Source of the DNA: an uncultured Eubacteriales bacterium
GTDB taxonomy: Bacteria > Bacillota > Clostridia > Lachnospirales > Lachnospiraceae
Length of the DNA: 64,000 nt
Assembly (NCBI GenBank): GCA_900548855.1
Contig: URMF01000005.1
Coordinates: 1 to 64,000 of the forward strand
Direction: 5' to 3'
Numbering within the stretch: position 1 is the stretch's first letter; each line of letters opens with the position of its first letter. Positions 33,430-43,740 of this stretch are shown here, piece after piece. The notes below the pieces were generated by a model, which did not search any database, had not been told where the DNA came from, and saw nothing but the letters and a program-made list of their open reading frames with translations. A program made the translations under genes and the position numbers.

Positions 33430-36400
33430 TTAAAACATACGGATTTCCTTATTCAGGGCAAAGGAGTACAGATACGTTTCCGATACCGGGAGTCCTGTCA
33501 GCTGTTCTAAGGTATCCTTATAGTATAACAGCTGTGTTTTATAGCGTTCCACCAGCACTTCCTCCTGTCCTTCTTTTAGATGGTCCGTCTTATAATCCAG
33601 CAAAATAAGCGTATCCCCTTCCCGGAAATAAGCATCAATAATTCCCTGTACCACAATCTGTGTTTTTTCTGTCCCCTCAGTGGGCTTCCCGGTTATTTTC
33701 TCTGCTGGAACACCAATCACAAACTGTTTCTCTTTATACAGACATCCGCTTCTTGCTGCCTTTCGCATACGCCTTCCAAGTGCTGAATCCACAAATGCAA
33801 AAACCTTATCCTCTGTAATAAAGCGCTTTGTCTCCTCTGGTAAACGTCCCTCTTTCCGCATATCCTCCAGGGCTTTCAAAACCTGTTCCTTACTCTCCAA
33901 CAAAGTATTATCCAAAAGCTCCATGGTTTTATGCATCCATGTACCTTTCTCGGCGGCATCCATCGGCTTATCCCCGGCAAGAAAATGCGGTACCGGCGCT
34001 TTGTAATCCTCCTTCGCCACCACCGGACGTTTGATAACATCAGAGGGCTCATAATCGGTCTCATAAATCCGCTTAATCTCCGTAACCGACAATTTGGATT
34101 TTTGAAGGGTAAGTAAATCACCGTCATATTTCCAGGCAAGCTTCTCTTCCATTTCTTCTCTTCTCGCCGCTGGCGCATGCTTCCGCTGTTCCATCCGTTT
34201 TCCCCTATCCATCTGCTTTTCCAGATTGGACTGAATATGATGTACTGCCAGGCTCCTGAAATCATACACCTCCGCTTTAAAATGAATTTCCGGATTGTCC
34301 AATGTAACGTGCATATCATACTCCGCTGAAAGGATGTGCTCGGCTTTCTTATCCATACGCTTTCTAACTGTTTTCATAACCTCATGAAATTCCCTGTTGC
34401 GGATAAAGGAAGCCGTTATCAAATCCAGATAATTTTTCGCCGTGTGCACGATACTATAGGACAACTTTACTTCCTTCCGTCTGGATACCGTTTCATACTT
34501 CTTGATAAGGGCTGGCACATCCGGTGTAATCCCGGTCATAATCAGCTTTTCCTTTGCCCTTGTAAGCCCGACATATAAAATCCGGAGTTCCTCCGCAATG
34601 CTTTCCGTCACCATCAATGCACTGAAAGCTTTCCTCGAAAATGTATCATTTCCACACCGTTTTTTTACGTCCACATACTTTGCACCAACATAATAATCAG
34701 AATGAATAATTAGCGGTGTTTTTGTGTCCATCCGATTAAAGTCCCTGCCCGTACCAGACAAAAATACAATTGGAAATTCCAGACCCTTGCTCTTATGGAT
34801 ACTCATAATGCGGACTACGTCAGAAGAAATTTCCGGTGCCGGGTCTCCTCCCAGCGTAATAGCCTTCTTCTGAAGCTTATCCACAAACATAAGGAAATCA
34901 AACAATGTTTTGTAGACTCCGTTCTCAAACTGTCTGGTCTCCTGTAAAAACAAATCCAGATTGCGGATTCTCTGCCCTCCCTCTGGCATTGCCTCCACAT
35001 AGTAATAATAGCCTGTCTCATAATAAATATCGTTCAACAGCTCACCGATGGCGGCATAAGTCTTCTTCTGCTGCAAGCGGCTGACCAGGGTAACGATTCG
35101 GCTGCACTTTGGACATAGGCAGTCCGTAATATAGGACTTATTATCCGGCAGATTATCTGTCAGGACGGCTTCTATCAGCCCGGCTGATTGCTCTGCGCTG
35201 GTATCTGCACCGTTTCGAGAATCTGCTTCCAGCCTCTTGTTCCCCACCGTCATGTCATAATACTCTGCCATCCACTTCACAACCGAATAGATATATTCTT
35301 TCTTTCCCGATTTCTTTTCTCCATATCGCTTTACAAGCGCCAGCAGTGCCAGTTCATTGTTGTCCAATCCGCCAAACCAGCTTCTCAGCACTGCCGCTAT
35401 CTCCACATCATTACAGGGATTATCAATCACTCGTAACAGGCTCAAAATAATCCGGATTTCCACCGTGTCAAAATATCCGTTTTCATTCTGGACCTTAACT
35501 GGTATATTGCGGTTCATCAACACCTCTGAAAAAATCTGCTGAAAGCCTGCAGGGGCACGGAACAGTATCACAATATCCTTAAGCCTTGCATTCCGCATAG
35601 TTCCGCTCTCATCATCAAACACCTGGAACGGTGTACTTCCATCCCTGCCTAACAGCTTTTCAATCCTGCCGGCAACAATAGATGCCTCCAATTCCATCCT
35701 ACCAATATCCTCCAGATTCTCATCCAGATTTTCTTCCTTTTCACTGCTCATTTCTTCATCGGAAACACTTAAGAAATCAAAATCCTTGCTCTCCCCTAAA
35801 AGCAGCTCCACACTGTCATCTGCAATTTCGGGGAACTTTCTTCCCGGAACCAGCGCTTCCTCCTGCGTATATTCAATTCCGCCTAAGTCACTGCCCATAA
35901 TCTGATAAAAAATATAATTAATGGTGTTGAGGACATTGGCACGGCTTCGAAAATTATTCTTGAGTAAAAGCTTACGGCAGGCTGCGCCCTCCTCCGTATC
36001 ATAAGTACGGTATTTCTCCATAAACAAGTCCGGTCTTGCCATCCGGAAGCTGTAAATACTCTGCTTCACGTCACCCACCATAAAAATATTGTTTCTTCCC
36101 TGATAGACGGTAGATACACATTTTAAAATGGCTTCCTGAAGATAGTTGCTATCCTGGTATTCATCAATTAAAATCTCTTTAAAGTCCTCCGACATCTCCC
36201 TGCCGACATCACTGGGAACCGGTTCTCCTGACTCATCATACTCCTTACACAGCACCTGCAGGGCAAAATGCTCCACATCGCTGAATTCCAACAGGTTTTT
36301 TTCTAATTTTACCTGTAAAAAACGTTCTCTGAACACATCCGTAATATCCAGCAGGGCGGAAAGCATCGCCTCCTGCTTCTGAAACTGGGAAAGCACCACA

Positions 36401-37350
36401 TCAAAGGATAGGGCAAAGACGCCAAGCAGACTGTTAATCTGTTTCTTATAATCATCCCGAGTCTTCTTAATGCGGTCTGCAATCTCCTCATCAAACTCAC
36501 CCTTTTTTCCTCTTCCGATATTCGTATACGTTCTACCCGATAAATCTGCAAACTGGGAGTAGGTGCAGGCCGAAATCATGTCATCCACCAGCATAATATC
36601 AGACAACAAAGCCTTTTCCATATACAACGGTCCGTCAACGGCTCTTGCCTGTTCCAACGCCTCTGCTATCTTATCCTTGATGCCTTTTGCGGTGTTGTGC
36701 AATTCGCTAAAATACTGTTTGACAAACGGAAGGGAAAGAAAATCCTCCTCGGATTCAATATGTAGATTTTTCTTTGCCTGCTGTATCCATTCCTCCGGGC
36801 GCGGATAGCTGGAACACACCGTATAGATTTTTAAAATATATTCCTCAATCTTAATATCATTTTTATCTGCGGAAAAGGCATCGGAAAAGGCAACAAAATC
36901 CGGATTATCTCCATAAAATTCTTCAATAACCTCTTCCAAAACCTCCTCTCTTAAAACTCCGATTTCACCCGGCTCTCCAATACGGATTCCCGGGTCAATC
37001 CCCAGAACGTGAAAATGCTCCTTTACCACCTGGTAGCAAAAACTGTCTATCGTTAAAATATTTGCCTTATTGATGAAATTCAACTGCCTTACATAATGCT
37101 GGTTATCCGGCTGTTTCAACAGCAGCCGTTCCATTGCAGTTGCAATCTTGTCCTTCATCTGCGCTGCCGCCGCCTTCGTAAAGGTAACCACCAAAAGCTG
37201 GTCAATGTCAATGGGATTCTCCCTATCCGATACCATCTGGATAATCCGCTCCACCAGTACTGCCGTTTTACCAGAGCCTGCCGCCGCAGACACAAGTAAA
37301 TTGCCGTTTCCGGCATCTATAATCTTTTTCTGGTCCGGTGTCCAGTTCAT
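33430..37350 (-). CDS. addA: ATP-dependent helicase/nuclease subunit A
   Basis: A 1306-residue UvrD-like helicase with C-terminal RecB-type nuclease. Walker A is SAAAGSGKTAVLVERI (residues 21-36). Helicase motifs II (ILIDEYQDSNYLQEAIL), III (MVGDVKQSIYSFRMARPDLF), V (RIMSIHKSKGLEFPIVF) and VI (ELRILYVGLTRAKEKL) are all present, and the nuclease active site is LILLDYKTDHL near the C-terminus. With AddB it resects double-strand breaks until a Chi-like site for RecA loading. The start has GGAGGTG seven bases upstream, and the gene overlaps addB by four bases. Length matches the family. Confidence 0.95.
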   Translation of the reverse strand: MNWTPDQKKIIDAGNGNLLVSAAAGSGKTAVLVERIIQMVSDRENPIDIDQLLVVTFTKAAAAQMKDKIATAMERLLLKQPDNQHYVRQLNFINKANILTIDSFCYQVVKEHFHVLGIDPGIRIGEPGEIGVLREEVLEEVIEEFYGDNPDFVAFSDAFSADKNDIKIEEYILKIYTVCSSYPRPEEWIQQAKKNLHIESEEDFLSLPFVKQYFSELHNTAKGIKDKIAEALEQARAVDGPLYMEKALLSDIMLVDDMISACTYSQFADLSGRTYTNIGRGKKGEFDEEIADRIKKTRDDYKKQINSLLGVFALSFDVVLSQFQKQEAMLSALLDITDVFRERFLQVKLEKNLLEFSDVEHFALQVLCKEYDESGEPVPSDVGREMSEDFKEILIDEYQDSNYLQEAILKCVSTVYQGRNNIFMVGDVKQSIYSFRMARPDLFMEKYRTYDTEEGAACRKLLLKNNFRSRANVLNTINYIFYQIMGSDLGGIEYTQEEALVPGRKFPEIADDSVELLLGESKDFDFLSVSDEEMSSEKEENLDENLEDIGRMELEASIVAGRIEKLLGRDGSTPFQVFDDESGTMRNARLKDIVILFRAPAGFQQIFSEVLMNRNIPVKVQNENGYFDTVEIRIILSLLRVIDNPCNDVEIAAVLRSWFGGLDNNELALLALVKRYGEKKSGKKEYIYSVVKWMAEYYDMTVGNKRLEADSRNGADTSAEQSAGLIEAVLTDNLPDNKSYITDCLCPKCSRIVTLVSRLQQKKTYAAIGELLNDIYYETGYYYYVEAMPEGGQRIRNLDLFLQETRQFENGVYKTLFDFLMFVDKLQKKAITLGGDPAPEISSDVVRIMSIHKSKGLEFPIVFLSGTGRDFNRMDTKTPLIIHSDYYVGAKYVDVKKRCGNDTFSRKAFSALMVTESIAEELRILYVGLTRAKEKLIMTGITPDVPALIKKYETVSRRKEVKLSYSIVHTAKNYLDLITASFIRNREFHEVMKTVRKRMDKKAEHILSAEYDMHVTLDNPEIHFKAEVYDFRSLAVHHIQSNLEKQMDRGKRMEQRKHAPAARREEMEEKLAWKYDGDLLTLQKSKLSVTEIKRIYETDYEPSDVIKRPVVAKEDYKAPVPHFLAGDKPMDAAEKGTWMHKTMELLDNTLLESKEQVLKALEDMRKEGRLPEETKRFITEDKVFAFVDSALGRRMRKAARSGCLYKEKQFVIGVPAEKITGKPTEGTEKTQIVVQGIIDAYFREGDTLILLDYKTDHLKEGQEEVLVERYKTQLLYYKDTLEQLTGLPVSETYLYSFALNKEIRMF

Positions 37351-40300
37351 GCATTTTCACCTCCTTTTTCCTCTCTGTTTAAAATAATATCCCTTGCCTC
37401 CTGCTTGTCCAGCTTAGAGCCAATGCGGTAAGCATTTCCACCAAATCCTGACTCAAAGCGGCACACACTTCTGTAATCACAGAAATTACAGGGCGAATTT
37501 ATCTCGCCTTTTTCCGGATTCATCTCTATTTGACCGCAAATAATATTTTCCCCTATGTCTATCATTTTATTGCGGACGAAGCCGGATATCTGCATCAGGT
37601 CTTCCGTGCTTACCAGCGCACTGTTTCTGGAATCCAGTTCCCCATCCTTTTTGTATTTTACCGGGGTAACCAGACCTGTTTTTTCATCCATCAACATCAG
37701 GCTCTGCTCTTCCCTGTTTACCAGTCCAGAAAGTCTGCTGCTCTCAATACGCTTCTGCTCTAATTTCTCCTCCTCCGTCTCCTCAATAACCGGGTCATAA
37801 ATATGATAATAATACATTCCTGTGGGAATGATTTTCTTATCCGGATACTGTCTTTGCAAGAGCTCTGTCATGACACTCATATATACCGTAAGCTGCAGCT
37901 GCTTCCCCTCATACATTTTTACAAAATCAATGTCCTTAGAACCGGACTTGTAATCTATCACCTTAAGATAAACCGCATCCTCCGTTTCCCTGATATCTAC
38001 ACGGTCCACAATACCGTTTAATTCCATCTGCATATCATCCGTCAGCGCCATGCGGATATAGGGCAACGCATCCTCCGGTGAAAAATATTTTTCAAAATAG
38101 GCAGGCTCCATCCCTCCCTGTTCTAAATGCCTGCAAAGATTGGCAACACTTCGCTTGGCAATGCGGATTAAAACCTCTAACTGGTGGCGGTTACGGCTGC
38201 TGCTGTCAAAAATCGTCTCATTTTCTTCCCTTGCTGCCTCAATAGTAATACTCTCTACTTTTTCTTCCAGCTGCTCCTTTGCCATACTGCCAGGAACAAT
38301 GATCCCATCCTTAACCTGTTTAAAAAACTGTTCCATCACCGCATGCAGAATCGTTCCAATGTTATTGGATTCCACCTTATATTCTTCCCGTTTGGCAAGC
38401 TTTAACCCATATTTAAGGAAAAACTGATAGGCACAGCCGGAATAGGTCTCCAGTCTCGAAACACTGTGCAGCATATTCTCCCCATAAAGCTTGCGGGCAA
38501 TTGCTTTATCCAGTATGCCTGCCCGGTTATCATAAAAATATCCTTCTAAAATCTGTCCGGTCATTGCAGGATTTTCCTTCTTCATAATCTGGTACACCGA
38601 GGAATCCACCACATCATCCTGTGAAAGCTCCTTTGCAAATTCCGCCATCACCTCTTTCCCGGTTGACGGAAGCATATTCGTTATCCATTTTTCCATGTCC
38701 GTGACAGCAAGCTTTGGAAAAACCTGCATCAGCCGGCTTATAAAATAGGACGGGCGTAGCTCTGCCCCCTTTTCATCCCCATTCCGGTAGGTAATGACTA
38801 AGCTTTCTGCCCCCTGGGTAACCTGCATATACAAATAAAACTGCTGTAAAAACATTTCCTCCCTGCTGTCCGGTGCCAGGCAGATATTCATATCCTTCAA
38901 CTGTTTTCTGTCCTTATCTGCCAAAATCCCCTTGCTGGATGTATTCGGCGGCAGTAATCCCTCATTTGCCCCTGCAACAAATAAAATCTTTGTATGATGC
39001 AGTCTGGTTCGTTCCATGTCGCCTATAATTACCTGGTCAAGGGTAGATGGTATAATACCTAATTGCATATCCGAAATGCCAGTCATAAGAATCTCTGCAA
39101 AATGTTCCCGCTGGATTTCCTCCTCCCCTAATATATCCATGGTTTTATCCAATACCGAAATGAATTTGTCATACACCTGTCCATATGCTTTTGCTTCCCT
39201 GAGCTTTCCTTCCTGCTCTAGCCAGATGCTTTTTGCATATAATTTCTCTGCCATCCCATTAGTTGACATAAAATCATAAAGTGTGGTTATGTATTCACTG
39301 GCTCGGGCAGATTTTTTTAAAAATACCGGAGTAAGCACTTCTATTTTCTCCATAAACTGTTTCCTTGTATGATTTCGTTCATGAAGCCCCTTTACTCCGC
39401 CCTTAAAAGAACGGCTCCACCAGGAGTAGCCCCTTACACCATATTGAAGGGCATAATTTTCAAGCCGGTAAACAGCCTCCATGTCTATATCCAGAAAACC
39501 GGTTTTCAGAAAAGAAAATACACTGTCATAGGAAAAATCCGTGCGGAACAGCTCCATAACCATTCCCACAAGCTCCACAACCGGATTATGGGATAAAGGC
39601 TCGTTAAAATCAAGGAAATATGGTACCTTCACCTGCTCCATCACCTGATGCCAGACCGCTGCCTGCTCCCTTAAATCCCCGGTTATCACTGCAAAATCTC
39701 TGTAATGATATCCCTTTTCCATTACCTTCTGTTTGATGACCTTTACAATAAATAATGCCTCTTCCCGGCTGTCCTTTCCGGAAAAAACCATAATATTTTC
39801 CGGCTTTTCGCCGTAAGCCTGAACCGGGAAGCGGAACAGCTGCCGCTCTAAATGCTGTAATTCCCCACATCCCTCTAAACGGTAGTTATGTGTCATTCCC
39901 ACATGAGGCAGTACAGCTGTCTGATTTTCCTGCGCTAGTTTACATAATCTATCAACCGACTGTCTGCCAAGAGCAAACAATCCCTGTTCACTGTAATCAT
40001 TCTTCCCAAAAATATCCTCATCCACGGTAAAAGCAAAGTACAGATTTCCCCCCAACTTCATAAGCTCGCCAATCACATCATACTGTACCGGTGTAAAGCC
40101 GGTAAATCCATCAAAATATATGTCTGCACCCCTAAGCAGCTCTGACTCCTGCGCCACCTCTTTTAACAGCGTTAAAATCTGCTCTGTCACCATATAGGAG
40201 CTTCCCATTGCCTCATCAAATGCCTTTAACAAAACTTTTAAGTCCGACATTTTGTAATAGAGACTTCGCTCCGGACTTAAATTTGCAATCACACCTTCCA

Positions 40301-40715
40301 AAACCGCATCTGTAATCTGGTACTGGTAAAACTCAGACAAAACAGATTTTACCTCATCTACAAAGCCCTGTTTGCCAACCATGCTGCCATAGTAGGACAA
40401 CTCCCCCTGATGCTCCTTTAACAGCTTCATGACCAGCATACTTTTCCCATAGTCATCCAGAATATCCCGGGTATGGATATTCCTTTCATCAAACACCTTA
40501 AATGCCAGTCTGGTAAAGCTTAAAACAGAAATATCCATGGTTCCGCCCCTTGGATGCAGCTCCACCATATCCTGCTCCGCCGCCATGTTGGACTGCTCCG
40601 GCAGCATAAAAATAATCGGTTTATGGTCTGGATTTTGAGAATCCCTTATCATTCTGTCATATATATATCTGGTCTTGCCGGTTCCGCTTCCGCCAAGTAT
40701 AAATTGTACTGCCAT
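37347..40715 (-). CDS. addB: ATP-dependent helicase/deoxyribonuclease subunit B
   Basis: A 1122-residue AddB with a P-loop at residues 8-15 (GGSGTGKT) and no other intact helicase motifs, as expected. It has a RecB-family nuclease site (KVIDYKSGSKDIDF) and an iron-sulfur staple: one Cys in YSGCAYQFFLKYGLK and three in PCNFCDYRSVC near the C-terminus. The ORF runs upstream to 40826, but AAAGGA eight bases before the ATG at 40715 (MAVQFILGGSGTGKT) marks the start. It is the first gene of the addB-addA operon. Confidence 0.95.
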   Translation of the reverse strand: MAVQFILGGSGTGKTRYIYDRMIRDSQNPDHKPIIFMLPEQSNMAAEQDMVELHPRGGTMDISVLSFTRLAFKVFDERNIHTRDILDDYGKSMLVMKLLKEHQGELSYYGSMVGKQGFVDEVKSVLSEFYQYQITDAVLEGVIANLSPERSLYYKMSDLKVLLKAFDEAMGSSYMVTEQILTLLKEVAQESELLRGADIYFDGFTGFTPVQYDVIGELMKLGGNLYFAFTVDEDIFGKNDYSEQGLFALGRQSVDRLCKLAQENQTAVLPHVGMTHNYRLEGCGELQHLERQLFRFPVQAYGEKPENIMVFSGKDSREEALFIVKVIKQKVMEKGYHYRDFAVITGDLREQAAVWHQVMEQVKVPYFLDFNEPLSHNPVVELVGMVMELFRTDFSYDSVFSFLKTGFLDIDMEAVYRLENYALQYGVRGYSWWSRSFKGGVKGLHERNHTRKQFMEKIEVLTPVFLKKSARASEYITTLYDFMSTNGMAEKLYAKSIWLEQEGKLREAKAYGQVYDKFISVLDKTMDILGEEEIQREHFAEILMTGISDMQLGIIPSTLDQVIIGDMERTRLHHTKILFVAGANEGLLPPNTSSKGILADKDRKQLKDMNICLAPDSREEMFLQQFYLYMQVTQGAESLVITYRNGDEKGAELRPSYFISRLMQVFPKLAVTDMEKWITNMLPSTGKEVMAEFAKELSQDDVVDSSVYQIMKKENPAMTGQILEGYFYDNRAGILDKAIARKLYGENMLHSVSRLETYSGCAYQFFLKYGLKLAKREEYKVESNNIGTILHAVMEQFFKQVKDGIIVPGSMAKEQLEEKVESITIEAAREENETIFDSSSRNRHQLEVLIRIAKRSVANLCRHLEQGGMEPAYFEKYFSPEDALPYIRMALTDDMQMELNGIVDRVDIRETEDAVYLKVIDYKSGSKDIDFVKMYEGKQLQLTVYMSVMTELLQRQYPDKKIIPTGMYYYHIYDPVIEETEEEKLEQKRIESSRLSGLVNREEQSLMLMDEKTGLVTPVKYKKDGELDSRNSALVSTEDLMQISGFVRNKMIDIGENIICGQIEMNPEKGEINSPCNFCDYRSVCRFESGFGGNAYRIGSKLDKQEARDIILNREEKGGENA

Positions 40716-40910
40716 ATCTATATTCCTTTCTTTCCCTGATTCCTGCCGCAAGGAGGAAATTATATCATTAAAGATTTTATAGATGCAAATTCTTCTAAGC
40801 AACAGTATAACATATCCAGATGACACACTGTTACAAAAGTTTTGATTTTATGGTTCTAAATCGAAACTCCATTTCATATCATTATAGTAACAATCAGCGG
40901 GAGGAATTTT

Positions 40911-41345
40911 ATGGGCGCACAGACAAAAATCGTTGTAATCAAAGCGAAGGAAATTATTTATACTGGAATTTTTCTTGTCCTGGGGATTCTGTTTATCATA
41001 TTATTAATCAATATGTTTGGAAAAGGGAAAGAAAACGATACTACAACCACAAGCAAATATGTTCCCGGCGTATATTCCTCAACCATCACACTTGGAGAAA
41101 ACACCTTAAATGTTGCCGTTACCGTAGATGAAAACACCGTAAGCGGCGTCAGCATTGAAAACCTGGATGAAACCGTCACCACCATGTATCCGCTTTTAGA
41201 GCCTGCTTTAAATGAGATTAACAACCAGATATCTGTAGTGGACAGTGTGGATAATATAACCTACTCAAAAGAAAACCAATACACCTATATTATCTTAAAC
41301 CAGGCCATCAAAAATGCTCTGGAGCAGGCAACAGTAAACAATTAA
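40911..41345 (+). CDS. single-pass membrane protein with FMN-bind-like domain
   Basis: The 144-residue protein has an N-terminal membrane anchor (EIIYTGIFLVLGILFIILLINMF, given here in part as IFLVLGILFIILLI) and an extracytoplasmic domain of about 95 residues. The latter starts YVPGVYSSTITLGENTLNV, typical of FMN_bind domains, and ends YIILNQAIKNALEQA. The flavinylation motif of such domains (a Thr or Ser in an SGATYSS-like sequence) is replaced by VDNITYSKENQY, so covalent flavin is doubtful. The ATG follows GGGAGG. It is a single-gene plus-strand unit closed by a strong terminator. The role is unknown. Confidence 0.75.
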   Translation: MGAQTKIVVIKAKEIIYTGIFLVLGILFIILLINMFGKGKENDTTTTSKYVPGVYSSTITLGENTLNVAVTVDENTVSGVSIENLDETVTTMYPLLEPALNEINNQISVVDSVDNITYSKENQYTYIILNQAIKNALEQATVNN

Positions 41346-41356
41346 ATCTACAGTGT

Positions 41357-41390
41357 AAACGGGACAGCATTCATGAATGCTGTCCCGTTT
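41357..41390. terminator. perfect 17-bp hairpin terminator, bidirectional
   Basis: The arms 41357-41373 and 41374-41390 are perfect reverse complements (core ACGGGACAGCATTCA). T-rich sequence follows on the plus strand and the AAAC end precedes on the minus strand. It lies between the convergent FMN-bind-like gene and the beta-helix gene and should serve both. Confidence 0.9.
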
Positions 41391-41391
41391 T

Positions 41392-42063
41392 TTATTTCTG
41401 CTTCGGTTCTATCTTATCTTTATCCTTATAAATGGAATGTGCTGGAACGACACCTCTCACCATACTCACCGGATATACATTGGAATCCCTGCATATTACA
41501 GAGCCTGGATTTAAAACCGAATTACATCCAATCTCCACATGGTCACCCAGCATGGCACCGAACTTCTTAAGACCGGTATCCAGATTAAAATCCTCCCCCT
41601 TCACGTGGACTATGGTTTTATCTGCCTTCACATTTGAAGTGATGGAGCCTGCCCCCATATGGGAATAAAAGCCCAGCACGGAATCTCCCACATAATTATA
41701 ATGGGGCACCTGCACATGATTGAACAGAATCACATTCTTAAGCTCCGTGGAATTACCGACTACACAATCATTTCCCACCAGTGCATTTCCACGTATAAAA
41801 GCCCCTGGGCGCACCTCAGTACGCTCACCGATAATACAAGGACCCGTTATATAATTATTCGGATAAATCTTTGCAGATTTGGCAATCCATACATTTTCTT
41901 CTCTTTCTTCATAGATGTCTGTCGGAAGTGTCTTCCCAAGCTCCTTAATAAAATCCCCAATCCCTGGAAGTGCCTCCCATGGATAAGTCAAGCTTTCTAA
42001 TAATGGCTTTGCCAATGTCTCCTCTAATGTATATAACTCTTTGATTGTAACCTGTTCTTGCAT
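41392..42063 (-). CDS. left-handed beta-helix acyltransferase/sugar-nucleotide-like protein
   Basis: The C-terminal two thirds are hexapeptide repeats of a left-handed beta helix (IYPNNYITGPCIIGERTEVR, PGAFIRGNALVGNDCVVGNS, MGAGSITSNVKADKTIV, MLGDHVEIGCNSVLNPGSVI). They resemble the acetyltransferase half of GlmU-type proteins; there is no nucleotidyltransferase domain (GxGTRM absent). The annotated start (42063, MQEQVTIKELYTLEE) is supported by GAGGAAG. It probably transfers an acyl group to a sugar or sugar nucleotide; the acceptor is not evident. It ends next to the shared terminator. About 240 bases upstream hold nothing recognisable. Confidence 0.8.
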   Translation of the reverse strand: MQEQVTIKELYTLEETLAKPLLESLTYPWEALPGIGDFIKELGKTLPTDIYEEREENVWIAKSAKIYPNNYITGPCIIGERTEVRPGAFIRGNALVGNDCVVGNSTELKNVILFNHVQVPHYNYVGDSVLGFYSHMGAGSITSNVKADKTIVHVKGEDFNLDTGLKKFGAMLGDHVEIGCNSVLNPGSVICRDSNVYPVSMVRGVVPAHSIYKDKDKIEPKQK

Positions 42064-42307
42064 ATTATATCTTCCTCTGCCAGACTGCGGATTTTCCAAA
42101 AAACAACTGTGTCTTTTAGTCCTTGCAATGCCTGTTCCTTTCCATTAAAAATGATGATAGCATGGGCAAAACACCCTTTGCCCCGGCACCAATATATTTT
42201 ATTATACTGTATTTTCCCAAAATGTACCACCTATTTTTCTAAATATTCTCCGCAATCATTTTTAACTCCGGTCAGTGTATGCATTCACAATCTGCTTTCA
42301 GGAATGC

Positions 42308-43138
42308 CTATTCCTCTTCCGATTCCGAAGCTTCATAAATCAGATTCCCTTCCCAATCCCATTCCTTATAGCCGGAAGATGCCGCATTCTCACCGTCGCC
42401 TTCCCCGGTAAGAAGAGACAATCCGATTCTGTTTTCATCCAAAGAGATTGCCATGCCCTTTCCCGAATTGCTATATTCAAAATAAACCTTCACATATTCC
42501 GGTACCTCCTCCTGATTCTTTCCATCACCTGCCTGATAGATTTTCTTCCCATTATAAAGAATACTCTCTGGTTTACAGTCATTTGCCTCTAAATCCTTCT
42601 TCCTATCCAAACTCATGATATCTATTATTGTTTTCTCATCAGCGAAAAAATGAATAATCGGTATTTTATAGGTCAGATGTACCTGTTTTTTATCATAATC
42701 CGTATACACTGCTGTTGGATTTTTATATTGTTTCATTTTACAAACAAGGAAAAAATTACCATCTTCTTCAAAGACATGCTCTACAGAATAACTCTCAGCA
42801 GGTGCCTCAATAAGCGGGACTTGTGTCAACACGTAACCGGCACCTATCAAAAATACCACTGCTATGACTGTGACAACAATTCCCTTTAAAATGCCCCGTT
42901 TTTTTACCCGTTTCAAAAAAACACTAATCCGGCTTGCCTTTTTTTCTTCCTCACTGTCTATTCCAGGTAATTCTTCCTTTAAAAGCTCATATTCCTTTAC
43001 GCATTTCTCACAGGTGGCTAAATGCCTGCCTACCGCCTCCTTTGTCCCCTCACTTACCATATCATCATGATATAATGGCAGTAAATCTCCCACAATGTCA
43101 CATGTCAGCTCTATCTGTTTCTTTTCATTTTCTGTCAT
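42308..43138 (-). CDS. zinc-finger anti-sigma factor
   Basis: The N-terminus has the zinc-binding anti-sigma pattern (CDIVGDLLPLYHDDMVSEG and the HLATCEKC motif, giving His-x3-Cys-x2-Cys), followed by a linker, one membrane helix (about residues 85-105: GIVVTVIAVVFLIGAGYVL) and an extracytoplasmic domain of about 165 residues of unknown fold. It overlaps the ECF sigma gene by four bases (ATGA), the classical arrangement. It should hold the sigma factor at the membrane until an unidentified envelope signal releases it. Confidence 0.9.
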   Translation of the reverse strand: MTENEKKQIELTCDIVGDLLPLYHDDMVSEGTKEAVGRHLATCEKCVKEYELLKEELPGIDSEEEKKASRISVFLKRVKKRGILKGIVVTVIAVVFLIGAGYVLTQVPLIEAPAESYSVEHVFEEDGNFFLVCKMKQYKNPTAVYTDYDKKQVHLTYKIPIIHFFADEKTIIDIMSLDRKKDLEANDCKPESILYNGKKIYQAGDGKNQEEVPEYVKVYFEYSNSGKGMAISLDENRIGLSLLTGEGDGENAASSGYKEWDWEGNLIYEASESEEE

Positions 43139-43647
43139 AACAAATCATCCTTTCTCATTTTTTCAATTATTTGTTTTCTTGCTCTGTGATACGTTACTCT
43201 TGCCCAGCTTTCTGTTTTCCCAAATATCTCTGCAATCTTTGCAAAGGACAGTTGTCCAAAAACCCGCAGGGAAAATACTTCCTTATAGGGCTCCTTAATC
43301 ATATGAAGAATCTTATGCACCTGTATTGCTGTATCTTCATTTGCAGTCTTCTCTTCAAGAGATTTTCCATCCTCTAATGCTTCTTCCCGCATTGGCATCA
43401 GTCTGTTTTGTTTTCTCATTTTATCCAGCCAGACATTTTTTGCAATGGCACATAGCCAGGTATATACGGAACTGTTTCCCCGAAACCCGTTCTTTGCCTG
43501 CATTGCCTTTAAAAATGTATCCTGGGTAATGTCCTGTGCCTCTGTTTCATTCCTGCACAAAGAAAGGACATATCGGTATACCGCTTCATATTCTGCTATA
43601 AAATATAGATTCTCCTTGTCGTCTGCCTCTCCGCCTTTTAAGAACAC
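43135..43647 (-). CDS. ECF-family RNA polymerase sigma factor
   Basis: Group IV sigma factor with region 2 (YEAVYRYVLSLCRNETEAQD, ITQDTFLKAMQAKNGF, VYTWLCAIAKNVWLDKMRKQ) and region 4 (EVFSLRVFGQLSFAKIAEIF, GKTESWARVTYHRARKQI). The ORF runs to a TTG at 43668, but AAGGA lies nine bases before the GTG at 43647 (MFLKGGEADDKENLYF), which is preferred, giving 170 residues. The next gene is the membrane anti-sigma factor. The regulon is unknown; no autoregulatory promoter of the AAC type was confirmed in the upstream gap. Confidence 0.9.
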   Translation of the reverse strand: MFLKGGEADDKENLYFIAEYEAVYRYVLSLCRNETEAQDITQDTFLKAMQAKNGFRGNSSVYTWLCAIAKNVWLDKMRKQNRLMPMREEALEDGKSLEEKTANEDTAIQVHKILHMIKEPYKEVFSLRVFGQLSFAKIAEIFGKTESWARVTYHRARKQIIEKMRKDDLL

Positions 43648-43740
43648 TTTACTTCTTCCTTTCTGCAAGCTTTTATAGTACTATCAAAATCCGCTTTTTA
43701 TGTTCTTACATCTGTTAGATGCACAAACATAAAAAACGTT

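Noticed and set aside
42024..42230. 68-codon minus-strand frame over the start of the beta-helix gene
   Set aside because: Overlaps a well-supported start in another frame and has no ribosome site or recognisable domain.
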